A program made the position numbers and the translations under genes. Shown piece by piece: positions 26,135-34,981 of a DNA stretch of 64,000 nucleotides. Source of the DNA: an uncultured Clostridia bacterium (GTDB lineage: Bacteria > Bacillota_A > Clostridia > Christensenellales > Borkfalkiaceae); assembly GCA_934292955.1 (NCBI GenBank), contig CAKQXZ010000002.1, positions 1 to 64,000 of the forward strand, given 5' to 3'. A model generated the notes under the pieces. That model was not told where the DNA came from. It did no database searches and saw nothing but the letters and a program-made list of their open reading frames with translations. Position 1 is the stretch's first letter; each line of letters starts with the position of its first letter.

Positions 26135-28009
26135 TTACAGATTGCCGAAGTTCTGGCTGTACCAGACGTCGAAGTTGGTAGATTCTCTTACTTTCTGTAT
26201 TCCGAAATGAGCGCAATCTTTTCTGAAACTTACGGCAAAATTCTTAAGATCGCCGATATGACCGCGATAAGATTCGAGATAGTTATATCTGTAAGTCAAA
26301 GTTTCAAGCGTGATTCTGTCGTACAGTTTGTCGTAAAGTTCGGGATCGGAATACTTGTATCTGAGTATTGCGTCGTACGCTTTGTTCGCATAACCTTCGA
26401 AAGCCTTGCACATATTCAGCGGCAGAACGGTTCCGCCCTGAACGTTATTGCTGTCGAACACCTGCGACCATGCCCTGTAACCGTAGAACCATTCTTTCAT
26501 GAACGGCGCGGCGTCTTTATAATACTTATCGAAGAAGTTATCTGTAAGCACGTTTACGTCCTTGTTTACGTCCCAGCTGAGTTCGGCTTCGAGATAAGCG
26601 TGAAGTCTTGACCAGTCGCTGTTCGCAAGGTTGTTATACGCCATCATCGTGTAATGCAGTTCGCCGCCGTGCTTAAGGAAGTATTCGAGATTGGGCTGAA
26701 GTTTGTTGTAATCGTCGAAATGGCGCATATAAGCTCCGAAGTTTTCGGCATAGTCCATAATGGCGAACTTGCTCGATATTTTAGCCCACGCTTCTGCCTG
26801 ACCGTATTCGCCGACTTCGGGGACAGGCCTTTTTTCGGGGAACCCCGTGCAGTACTGTACTCCGCAGTTTGACGGAAGTTTAAGCGATTCAAGTTCTGCA
26901 TCGGTCGTAAACCTGGGCGGCTGTTTGGTCGTCCAGTAAGCGTACATATAGACCGTAACGTCCATTTCGGGGCAGTTCGCTTCGGTATACGCTTTGAGCG
27001 CGGGCGACAGGTAGTTTTTCATAAACAGAACCTGAGTTGCCGACTGCGCCCCGCCGTAAGCGTCCATGGTCTTGCAGCATTTGTCGCAGAAACACCAGTC
27101 GCCGTTATCGAGTTGCGAGAAGTTGATTATAATCGAATTGCCGTTTCCGCCTACGCTTATAAGGTCTTTAACGCCTTTCATGACCTGCTCGCAAAGCCCT
27201 TCGGGATCGCGGCTGAAACAGATAGCCGAAGGTTCCGTTCCCGCGTTTTCGTAGTCTACGTTGTACCAGTTGCGGTGTTCGTTAAAGCAAGGATTCAACG
27301 GCACGAAACCATAAGTTGTATTTTCGCGGCTGAAGAAGGTATGGAACATGGAAATGCTTCCGTTGGTCGTCCATACGTTGCTGTTATCTTGCATTCTCAG
27401 TCTTGTGCGAAGGTCTTTATTGCTTGAGTTTTCTCCGTCGCCTACAACGCGCCATTCCCAGTCGGGTTTTTCGGTTATATTTACGTCTGCGATTTTACCG
27501 TTAAGGCATTTAGCTTCGTCAAAAACAAGTTCGTCGGTATAAATGAATTCGTAGCCGATCTGCAGCGATAAAAAGTCGTAAACGCCCCAGATGGTACCCC
27601 ATTCTCCGCCGCCGATTATAAAGACGTTATTGTTTATCGTCTTTATGGCATAGCCGTTTGAAGCAAGGTTCGCAAAGTCGGCTTTCAGCCCCGCCGCGCG
27701 CGAATAGTCGTTTTCGCCTATGCAGATGTATTTTGCATTGGTATCGAGAGTTACTTCGTCTGCGTACACCGTTTCTATGGTCGAGCCGGTGCCGTCGTAA
27801 AATAACGTCTGAAATTCGGAAACCGCAACTATTTCGGTAGACGAAATATCTCTGTCGTAAACGATTTTATATTCTGTCCTGCCGTTTTTAAGAAAGTCCG
27901 CTTTTTCGTTAGCCGCGTTTATGTCCGCCGCCGACGGAGCCGCGCCTAAAGCGACAGTTCCTAAAAGCGTTGCAACAAAAAGGATTAAACTTAAAAATTT
28001 TCTTTTCAT
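26135..28009 (-). CDS. DUF4838 domain secreted protein
   Basis: 624 residues with an N-terminal signal peptide. The early region (STEIVAVSEFQTLFYDGTG, then GGGEWGTIWGVYDFL) has the alpha/beta fold seen at the N-terminus of GH20 and GH67-type enzymes, and the main part (GDWCFCDKCCKTMDAYGG, VTVYMYAYWTTKQPP) is DUF4838. DUF4838 proteins are common in glycan-utilisation loci and are suspected TIM-barrel glycosidases, but no activity is assigned here. Stop and start are only 4 nt apart from the preceding 1039-residue gene, so translation is probably coupled. Confidence 0.82.
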   Translation of the reverse strand: MKRKFLSLILFVATLLGTVALGAAPSAADINAANEKADFLKNGRTEYKIVYDRDISSTEIVAVSEFQTLFYDGTGSTIETVYADEVTLDTNAKYICIGENDYSRAAGLKADFANLASNGYAIKTINNNVFIIGGGEWGTIWGVYDFLSLQIGYEFIYTDELVFDEAKCLNGKIADVNITEKPDWEWRVVGDGENSSNKDLRTRLRMQDNSNVWTTNGSISMFHTFFSRENTTYGFVPLNPCFNEHRNWYNVDYENAGTEPSAICFSRDPEGLCEQVMKGVKDLISVGGNGNSIIINFSQLDNGDWCFCDKCCKTMDAYGGAQSATQVLFMKNYLSPALKAYTEANCPEMDVTVYMYAYWTTKQPPRFTTDAELESLKLPSNCGVQYCTGFPEKRPVPEVGEYGQAEAWAKISSKFAIMDYAENFGAYMRHFDDYNKLQPNLEYFLKHGGELHYTMMAYNNLANSDWSRLHAYLEAELSWDVNKDVNVLTDNFFDKYYKDAAPFMKEWFYGYRAWSQVFDSNNVQGGTVLPLNMCKAFEGYANKAYDAILRYKYSDPELYDKLYDRITLETLTYRYNYLESYRGHIGDLKNFAVSFRKDCAHFGIQKVRESTNFDVWYSQNFGNL

Positions 28010-28013
28010 GTTA

Positions 28014-31000
28014 TTACCCCACTTTTACGTCGTAGTATACGGTGCAGACGTTGCCGTCCGAGTCGTACGCGGTATAAACAACCTTGTAAACGCCATTAAG
28101 TTCGGCTTTGAACGAACGCGTCGAAGTTATGTTCGTTATAACGCCCTTCGGGTTGATTACGAGTACATAGTAAGAAGAAGCCGTTTCGGCGGTAACTTTC
28201 GCTTCGGGCATGGTTACGGTGTCGCCGACCTTTGCCGTTGCGGGTGCGTCTGCCGACAGTTCTATTTTTACAACGCTTACCTTGGTGCAGTTGATGGTTG
28301 CGGGTTCGTCCGCTTCCTTGGTTCCGTCCGAGAAGTTGTAAACTACTTTATATGCGCCCGTCTTTTCGATTACGAACGCTCCCGTAAGCAACATATCGTT
28401 CTTAAGTTCGCGTCCGTCGGTCGTCTTAACGTAGTTTCCGTCGGGATCGGTTACGGTAACGCTCAGCGTGGTAACGGGCGAAATAACGTCGGCTGCCACC
28501 GCCTTTCTGATTTCTATTCTGTCGCCTACCACTGCGTTTGTCAAATAACTTCCGATAACCGAAATCTGCGGAGTTATAACGTCGCGACGGGTAAGACGTA
28601 TCGTCTGGTTGTTTATTTTAGTAACGCCTACGCTCGCTTCGCCCGTTACGCCGTTCATAACGAATTCGGCATACAGTTTGCCGGAAGTAAAACCTGTAAA
28701 AGCCGCGCCGTAAATCGTTTCGTTTACTTCGACGGAAAGGTCGGTCGAGTTATCGTAGAAAGTATGCGTTTCGTTGTGCCAGATAAAGTTAGATTCGGTT
28801 CCGTTGAAATCGAACGTGGTCGAAGCCGAAGTTATCTTGTCGTTAAGGTAAGTAAAGGTTACGCCGTCGGCGTTCTTCCATGAAAGTTTGATTCTCTGCG
28901 CAGCGTCTTCGCTGTCGGTAAGATAAAGCGCAAATTCGTTGAATCCGTCCTTTATAACCTTGTACTGCGCGGTAAAGCCTTCAGCCAGAACGGCGTTTAT
29001 AAATTCTGCCGTCGCGGATTGCGCGTTTGCGGTGATCGTAACCATATCCGAATCGGAAACGGCGGTGAATCCCGTACCCGCAAAATATTTGGCAAGGTCA
29101 ATGCTTACGCCCTTGAGCGGCTTGATTACCTGACGTTCGAAACGCAGTTCGCTCGTTTTTCCGTTTGCCGTAGCGCGGTAAATAAGTTCTACGGTGCGCG
29201 TGTCGCCCGCAATATTCATAACTCCCGCGACTGCCGACGTTTCAGCGCCGTTATCTCTCAGAATTATTTCGGCTTTTACCGCTTTGCCCGATTTATCTTT
29301 TGCCGTGCCTTCGGGAAGTTGATAAGAATATCCCGAAATAAGGTACTTGGGAAGATTGGGGATATTTTCGAACATCGGACCGTCGTTTTCGGCAACGGTG
29401 ATTTCGTATTCGGAAGTAACCGTCTGCCCGATAAAGTCGCTTACCGAATAGACAATGCGGTAAGTATCGGCAACCATCGGTCTGAACGAGTTGTTTTCTA
29501 TAACGTATCCGGTACCCGTCTTTTTGCCGTATGCCGTTACGTTAAATTCAAGTTTTCCTACACCGCCCGAATAGGTAGCGGAAGCGACTTTTGCAAATTC
29601 TCCCGCCTTGAAGTTCTTCGCCGCAGCCGACGAATCGACCGAAAGCGTAACGACGGAAGCGGCTTGTTCTTTAGCGGTGATTTTAACCGTCTTTTCGGCA
29701 ACGTTGCCCGCTTTATCCTTTGCGGTATACACAAGCGTGTATTCCCCCGCGCGGTCGGGTTTGAAGGTCTTGCCGCAACTTACTTCGTAGCAGTTTGCCG
29801 CGCCGTAATTGTTGAACGCGCGCACGCTTACGTCGGTTGCTCCGTCATAGCCGTCGAACGCGCTTGCGGCAAATACCGTATATTCGCTTCCGACGAGCGC
29901 GTCGGGATAAGTGTTTTCCGAGTAATCGCCGTAGTTTACGGTGATTACGGGTTTGTCGGTATCTCTGTATTCGGTGGCGGGAGCCTTTGTCGTAAGGTCT
30001 TCGCCGTTCATTTCGGTAATCACGAAGTTGAACGTCGAGTTGTTGTAATCTTCCGCCCAAAGGCTTACATAGCATTCGCCGGTGGTCATTCCGCCCCAGA
30101 GCGAGTTATAGTAATTGGGATCGTCGTAATCGGCAACCAGTTCCGAAAACTGCGGTAACGGTTGATTGGACCATAACTGTCTGTTTGCGTAATCCCACCA
30201 GAAACCGATCTGCCGATATCCGGCATAGCCCCAGTCTACCGTGAAACCTTCGCCGCCGGGCGTGCCGTCGATCCAGCGTACTTCGCCGTTGGCGTTATCG
30301 CCGTAGAACGACACGAACGAGCAGAAACCCGAAGTTCTCATGCTCTTGAAGATATAATCTCTCCAGCCGTTGCCGCCTTTCTGATATGTGCTGTAATGTC
30401 CGGTATAACTCTGCCCTATCGTGGGAACGCAGGTTGTAATATACGCGGCGCGGCAGGGCGAGTCGTTATAACTTTTTCTGTCGTACGACCATATAGAAAC
30501 TATTACGTAGTTATCGGGATCGTAAATATCGGTAAACTTTACAAAAACGCTGAACGCGTCGGCGGTTTTCGATCTCCACGGGGTAAGATAGAACTGCAAC
30601 GCCTTGTTATCTTTCGATATCTCGTTAAGATCGATGACCGCGTTGTAATCGAACTTGTCGCCGTTTGCAAGCGACACGCAAAGTCCCGTCGGCGACTCTT
30701 CCGTCGTGAACGGAATTCCGAGTTCGCTCGGCTTGCCGTAACGCATAGTTGAACGTTCGGAAGTTACCGTATAAAGCCCTTCGAGAACTTCGAAAGTCTT
30801 GGTTTTACGAAGAAGTTTACCGTCCGCGACCTTACGATATTCGAGCGTGTAGATACCCGTCTGGTCAAGGGTTACGGTTTCGCTTAAAAAGGCGTTGCCG
30901 TCGGGGAAATGCACAACCGCGTCGGCGTCGTATTCCTTTCCGTCGTACGTAAGTTTGCCTTGAGGAACGCTAAGTTTGGTACCTAACGTATAAGACGACT

Positions 31001-31133
31001 GAAGGGGGCTCGCATTAAGGGTTACGTCTTCGGCATGCACGCGCCCCGGAACAAACGACGTTACGCCGAAGCCCGTCAGTGCAAGCATTAAAAACGAAAC
31101 CAATGCGATTACAAAGATTTTTTTGTTTTTCAT
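28014..31133 (-). CDS. Large secreted protein with LamG-like and Ig-like domains
   Basis: 1039 residues with a classical signal peptide ending near VHAED. A first Ig-like strand set (about 40-110) is followed by a large concanavalin-like module (about 120-380, rich in Trp and Tyr), then several bacterial Ig-like repeats (for example GEYTLVYTAKDKAGNVAEKTV and GAYKVVYNFSDGTKEADEPA). No sortase motif or lipobox is seen, so it may be released. A glycan-binding surface or extracellular protein is the best guess. AGGAGG precedes the ATG; it starts 12 nt after the permease gene. Confidence 0.75.
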   Translation of the reverse strand: MKNKKIFVIALVSFLMLALTGFGVTSFVPGRVHAEDVTLNASPLQSSYTLGTKLSVPQGKLTYDGKEYDADAVVHFPDGNAFLSETVTLDQTGIYTLEYRKVADGKLLRKTKTFEVLEGLYTVTSERSTMRYGKPSELGIPFTTEESPTGLCVSLANGDKFDYNAVIDLNEISKDNKALQFYLTPWRSKTADAFSVFVKFTDIYDPDNYVIVSIWSYDRKSYNDSPCRAAYITTCVPTIGQSYTGHYSTYQKGGNGWRDYIFKSMRTSGFCSFVSFYGDNANGEVRWIDGTPGGEGFTVDWGYAGYRQIGFWWDYANRQLWSNQPLPQFSELVADYDDPNYYNSLWGGMTTGECYVSLWAEDYNNSTFNFVITEMNGEDLTTKAPATEYRDTDKPVITVNYGDYSENTYPDALVGSEYTVFAASAFDGYDGATDVSVRAFNNYGAANCYEVSCGKTFKPDRAGEYTLVYTAKDKAGNVAEKTVKITAKEQAASVVTLSVDSSAAAKNFKAGEFAKVASATYSGGVGKLEFNVTAYGKKTGTGYVIENNSFRPMVADTYRIVYSVSDFIGQTVTSEYEITVAENDGPMFENIPNLPKYLISGYSYQLPEGTAKDKSGKAVKAEIILRDNGAETSAVAGVMNIAGDTRTVELIYRATANGKTSELRFERQVIKPLKGVSIDLAKYFAGTGFTAVSDSDMVTITANAQSATAEFINAVLAEGFTAQYKVIKDGFNEFALYLTDSEDAAQRIKLSWKNADGVTFTYLNDKITSASTTFDFNGTESNFIWHNETHTFYDNSTDLSVEVNETIYGAAFTGFTSGKLYAEFVMNGVTGEASVGVTKINNQTIRLTRRDVITPQISVIGSYLTNAVVGDRIEIRKAVAADVISPVTTLSVTVTDPDGNYVKTTDGRELKNDMLLTGAFVIEKTGAYKVVYNFSDGTKEADEPATINCTKVSVVKIELSADAPATAKVGDTVTMPEAKVTAETASSYYVLVINPKGVITNITSTRSFKAELNGVYKVVYTAYDSDGNVCTVYYDVKVG

Positions 31134-31145
31134 ATTTCCTCCTGT

Positions 31146-32021
31146 TTATTCTTTTAATCCGCCCATGGAAATGTTTCCCATGAGTTTGTTCTGAAAAACT
31201 ATAAATACCACGATTATCGGCAGCGATACCAGACAGCACCCCGCCATTTTCATAGGAACGGTGCTTATCTCGTTATTGTTCGAATGGCTGAAATTGTAAA
31301 GCCCCAGCGCAAGCGGCGGATAATCGGGCAAATAGATAAGCGGCACCGAGTAATCGTTCCAGTAAGCGATAAAACTTAACAGCATAATCGTCATAAACGT
31401 ATCTTTTACCATAGGCAACATAAGATTGAAGAATATGACGAATTCGTTCGCGCCGTCAATATATCCCGCTTCGGTAAAGTCTGCCGGCACACCGCTGTAT
31501 ACTGCCGAAAATATAAGGAAGTACGGTCCTAAAAACGCCGCGCGCATTATGAACATTCCCCACATCGTGCCGTAAATTCCCAGAGTGCTTGCCATAGATA
31601 TTTCCGCCGGCAGATTGCCTACTATCGGCAACGCCATAAGCACTATTACCATGGTCTGAATAAATCTGCACGCCCGGAACCTAAATTTCGTGGTAACGTA
31701 TGCAACTACGCATGTTACAAAAGTGTTGATGAACGAACAACCGAGCGAGTAAATTATCGAATACAGAAACATTTCTTCGATATATACTTCGCGATATCCG
31801 CCGTCGCTGCCCTTTATGGTCGACGAGAAGTATAAAAACGCAGTGCGGAAGTTTTCGACATGCAGCCCGCCTTCAAACCCGAACGGATCGGATATAAAGC
31901 CGAGATTTTCTCGCATGGCGGTAATTATGCCCCACCCGAACAGCAAAATCAGTATTGCCGAATAAAAGATCAGCACGATGAACAGCAGTAAAAATAAAAC
32001 AGAAAATTTCCCTTTTTTCAT
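31146..32021 (-). CDS. Carbohydrate ABC transporter permease (MalG type)
   Basis: About 291 residues from the ATG at 32021, 4 nt after the preceding stop and preceded by GGGGTGA; a GTG at 32036 would overlap the upstream gene. Six membrane helices are predicted. The EAA loop reads EAGYIDGANEFVIFFNLMLP, the contact site for the ATPase. It pairs with the permease at 32026 to form the channel of a CUT1-type importer. No ATPase gene is in this operon. Confidence 0.9.
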   Translation of the reverse strand: MKKGKFSVLFLLLFIVLIFYSAILILLFGWGIITAMRENLGFISDPFGFEGGLHVENFRTAFLYFSSTIKGSDGGYREVYIEEMFLYSIIYSLGCSFINTFVTCVVAYVTTKFRFRACRFIQTMVIVLMALPIVGNLPAEISMASTLGIYGTMWGMFIMRAAFLGPYFLIFSAVYSGVPADFTEAGYIDGANEFVIFFNLMLPMVKDTFMTIMLLSFIAYWNDYSVPLIYLPDYPPLALGLYNFSHSNNNEISTVPMKMAGCCLVSLPIIVVFIVFQNKLMGNISMGGLKE

Positions 32022-32025
32022 ACCG

Positions 32026-33048
32026 TCACCCCGCACTCGGTCCGTATTTTTCCATAAGTTTTTTAACGCCTACGGACACAGGCGCAACGACAAGCGTAAT
32101 CATCAGACCGAGAGCGGCAATCCGCGGATAGTTCGCTTCGCCCATCGCCGTCTGCTGGAACATGTAATATCCGAACGTCTGCGCGTTGGGCATAGGTCTT
32201 TCTGTTCCGATAAACGAAACAAGGTTGATCTGATTGGTGAATATTCCCGCTATGCCTATTACGAAGAAGGTAACGAACGTGGGATAAACCATCGGGAACG
32301 TAACGTAAACGAATTCCTGAAAATAGTTGGCTCCGTCAAGTTGCGCCGCTTCTACGATAGAAGTGTTTATACTGTTCATCGAACTTAAGTACATAAGCAC
32401 CGAAGAACCGAACCCCGTAAACACCGTGTAAATAAGTACGGTTGCGAACTGCGTATCGAGATTGGAAAAGAATCCCGAATATTTTTTGCCGAACATTTCG
32501 GTTAAAATCATCGGCAACGCAAGATCGACAAAGTACATATACAAAATTACGAGTACTATCGAAGAAATTACCGACGGCAGAAACAACGTCGTTTTGAAAA
32601 ATTTGCCGAGCCTTGCTTTTTTATAAATATAGAACGCAAAAAGAAGTCCTACGGGCGCGGCTATGACCGTCGTGAACAGATATGCTATAAACGAATTCTT
32701 CGCCGCGTATCCGAATATTGCGTCGGTCTTGAAACTGTTGAACAGTTGAGTGAAATTATCGAACGCGCACGGCACGCGACTGCCGTCGGGCATAATTTTC
32801 TGAAAAGCAAGCAGTAAGGAATTGAAGTTTACGCAGACGTAAAACAGAAAAAACTGCAACAGCGGCAGCACGAGCATTATCGTGCAGAACACTATCTGAC
32901 TCTTTCTCATCTGCGCAAGCGACGACGACTTTTTCGGCTTGTCTTTTTTATGTTTGTTGTATGCGGACGCTCTCAATCCGTATATTTTCCAGCCGATGGC
33001 GTTGAATATACGCTTGAAAAATCCGTATCCGTCATTTTCTCTTTTCAT
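32026..33048 (-). CDS. Carbohydrate ABC transporter permease (MalF/LplB type)
   Basis: 340 residues. A basic cytoplasmic N-terminus of about 55 residues, then six membrane helices. The EAA loop is EAAQLDGANYFQEFVYVTFP. This is the first permease of a CUT1-type sugar importer. It lies 21 nt after the binding-protein gene and directly before the second permease. AAAGGA precedes the ATG. Confidence 0.9.
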   Translation of the reverse strand: MKRENDGYGFFKRIFNAIGWKIYGLRASAYNKHKKDKPKKSSSLAQMRKSQIVFCTIMLVLPLLQFFLFYVCVNFNSLLLAFQKIMPDGSRVPCAFDNFTQLFNSFKTDAIFGYAAKNSFIAYLFTTVIAAPVGLLFAFYIYKKARLGKFFKTTLFLPSVISSIVLVILYMYFVDLALPMILTEMFGKKYSGFFSNLDTQFATVLIYTVFTGFGSSVLMYLSSMNSINTSIVEAAQLDGANYFQEFVYVTFPMVYPTFVTFFVIGIAGIFTNQINLVSFIGTERPMPNAQTFGYYMFQQTAMGEANYPRIAALGLMITLVVAPVSVGVKKLMEKYGPSAG

Positions 33049-33069
33049 AGAGTTTTATCCTTTCGCTTT

Positions 33070-34833
33070 TCAGTAAGCGACGCCTTTGTAATAACTATCC
33101 CATCTGTCCTTTGTCCAGAATTTGTTGATTTCTTCGAAATACTCTTGGGCAGAGTAACCGCTCCTTATAACCTGCGTTGCAAGATCGCCGATGTTCGAAG
33201 TCCAGTGGAAGTTGAAAGTCGCGTCTATAAGGCTGTTGTTTGCAAGATATACGGGGTTGGTAGACGGAACAAAGAACAGTTTGCAGTATTTAAGCGTGTT
33301 GTAGTTGGAACGACCGAATTCGGTAAGTTCGGCAAGTTCTTCGTCTGTAAGCGTAAGCGAATACGGGCGCATCTGACTGGTGGCTTTTGCAAACCTTATC
33401 ATGCCGTCTCTCGTATACATTTCCTGAATAAATACTTTTGCCGCTTCGTACTGCGCGTCGTCTATATCGTTGGTTACGAAAGAAGTCATCTGCAGTTCGG
33501 AAATAACGCACTGCTCTTCGCCTATATGCGACTCATCGTACTTAGGCCACGGCATATACGCAAATCTTCTGTTCTGCGCCGACCACTTTTCACCGTACTG
33601 AGCCGCCATATCCTTGAACGTGGGAGCCGCTTCGCCGTACCACCAACTGCCTTCCGCAAGCATGGCAATGGACGAAACCTTGCTGTCTTTGGAGCTGAGC
33701 AGATATTTGGTCTGTGTGGTAAGGTGCGAACTTGTGCCGTTAAAGCACAGATCTTTATCGTAATAATTTGAGCCGAGCAACGCTTCGAGATATTTAAGCG
33801 CGTAATAGAAACCTTTCTGCGCGGTAAGTTCGTAACCGTTGCGTTCGTTTATTGCAAGCGAATGGGTTTCGGGTTCTCCGTCCGCGCCGAATATCATTTT
33901 GCCGTTCGAACCGAACTTGACAAGATTGTCTGCAGTGCCGTTGAACCGGCTTTTGAGCAGAAACTGATCGTTTTCGTAATCGCTCGCCAGACCTTCGAGC
34001 ACCGCCATCATGTAAGACTGAACGTTACCCGCCCAACGGACAGGTTCGATGCCCATTTCTTTCTGCATATAGTCGCAGAGAGCGAAAAACTCTTCGTATG
34101 TTGCGGGCAGTCCGTCGTCGTAAGTTCCCGCTTTTCCGTCGGGACCTTTCGAAAGATCTTTATCGGTAAAGCCTTCGTCCACGAAACGATAGGTCGCGCT
34201 CTTGCCCGTATAAACGTTTTTGCAGGAGTAATCGTAATAGTGCGTTGCCGTATCGGACGCAAAATACAGGAAGTTATCTTCGAAAAGATCGACGTCGTAA
34301 ACAAGCCCCATACGCGCCACCTGCGACGGGAACGCGATATAACGTCCGTTTCTTTCGTAGTATTCCTTGAACTGCGGAAGCATTTTATCGGCAATGGTTT
34401 CGGTTTCGCTGCCGGATACTTCGCCCGTAAGTATATTTTTGTTAAGCGGAGTGGTTGCGATTTCGGTAATGTCCTTTGCCATTCCGTCGAGTTTGTTATA
34501 CGGAATTCTCTCGGTTATGATCAGTTTTTCCTGATATCCCTTATAGTTGACGGGCAAGGTATCGAAATTCTGAAATTTTTCGTTGAAATTGTAGAAAACC
34601 TGAACGCCCTTTTTACCCGGTTCGAAACTGTAATCGGCGTACTTTTTCTCAAAGCGTTCCTTTTCTTCTTCCATCCATTCGTCAAGACCGTTCGTTCCCA
34701 GCCCGATGTACAGTTGCGTTGCGTCCTTTCTGACGTCTTCTCTCGAAGAATCGCGCTTGATGCACCCCTGCGCCGAAACAAACGCCACTACGGACATTGC
34801 AAGACACATTATTTTCTGAATCGTTTTTTTCAT
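33070..34833 (-). CDS. Extracellular sugar-binding lipoprotein (ABC importer)
   Basis: 587 residues from the ATG at 34833, which has AAGGAG 9 nt upstream; the frame is open further but without a signal. The lipobox is FVSAQGC. It is a long family-1 solute-binding protein with a Ca-binding-like loop SKGPDGKAGTYDDGLPATYEEF and Trp-rich C-terminal half. The long size suits an oligosaccharide ligand. It delivers substrate to the two permeases that follow. Its position after GH35 suggests galactose-containing oligosaccharides. Confidence 0.88.
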   Translation of the reverse strand: MKKTIQKIMCLAMSVVAFVSAQGCIKRDSSREDVRKDATQLYIGLGTNGLDEWMEEEKERFEKKYADYSFEPGKKGVQVFYNFNEKFQNFDTLPVNYKGYQEKLIITERIPYNKLDGMAKDITEIATTPLNKNILTGEVSGSETETIADKMLPQFKEYYERNGRYIAFPSQVARMGLVYDVDLFEDNFLYFASDTATHYYDYSCKNVYTGKSATYRFVDEGFTDKDLSKGPDGKAGTYDDGLPATYEEFFALCDYMQKEMGIEPVRWAGNVQSYMMAVLEGLASDYENDQFLLKSRFNGTADNLVKFGSNGKMIFGADGEPETHSLAINERNGYELTAQKGFYYALKYLEALLGSNYYDKDLCFNGTSSHLTTQTKYLLSSKDSKVSSIAMLAEGSWWYGEAAPTFKDMAAQYGEKWSAQNRRFAYMPWPKYDESHIGEEQCVISELQMTSFVTNDIDDAQYEAAKVFIQEMYTRDGMIRFAKATSQMRPYSLTLTDEELAELTEFGRSNYNTLKYCKLFFVPSTNPVYLANNSLIDATFNFHWTSNIGDLATQVIRSGYSAQEYFEEINKFWTKDRWDSYYKGVAY

Positions 34834-34981
34834 TTCGTCTGCTCCTTTTATATATTTTTTATTAGTTCGGCTTGCCTTTCGGCATCCGTTTTTTACGATC
34901 GTTTCCAACCGCTTGTAAACCGTTTATCTGTTGCCGTTTATCGGCTTTACACCGCTTTACTGTTTCGATTGTTACGCGCCT

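Noticed and set aside
26135..28009. Assigning the DUF4838 protein to GH20 or GH67
   Set aside because: Only the N-terminal fold is similar; the catalytic motifs of those families were not found.
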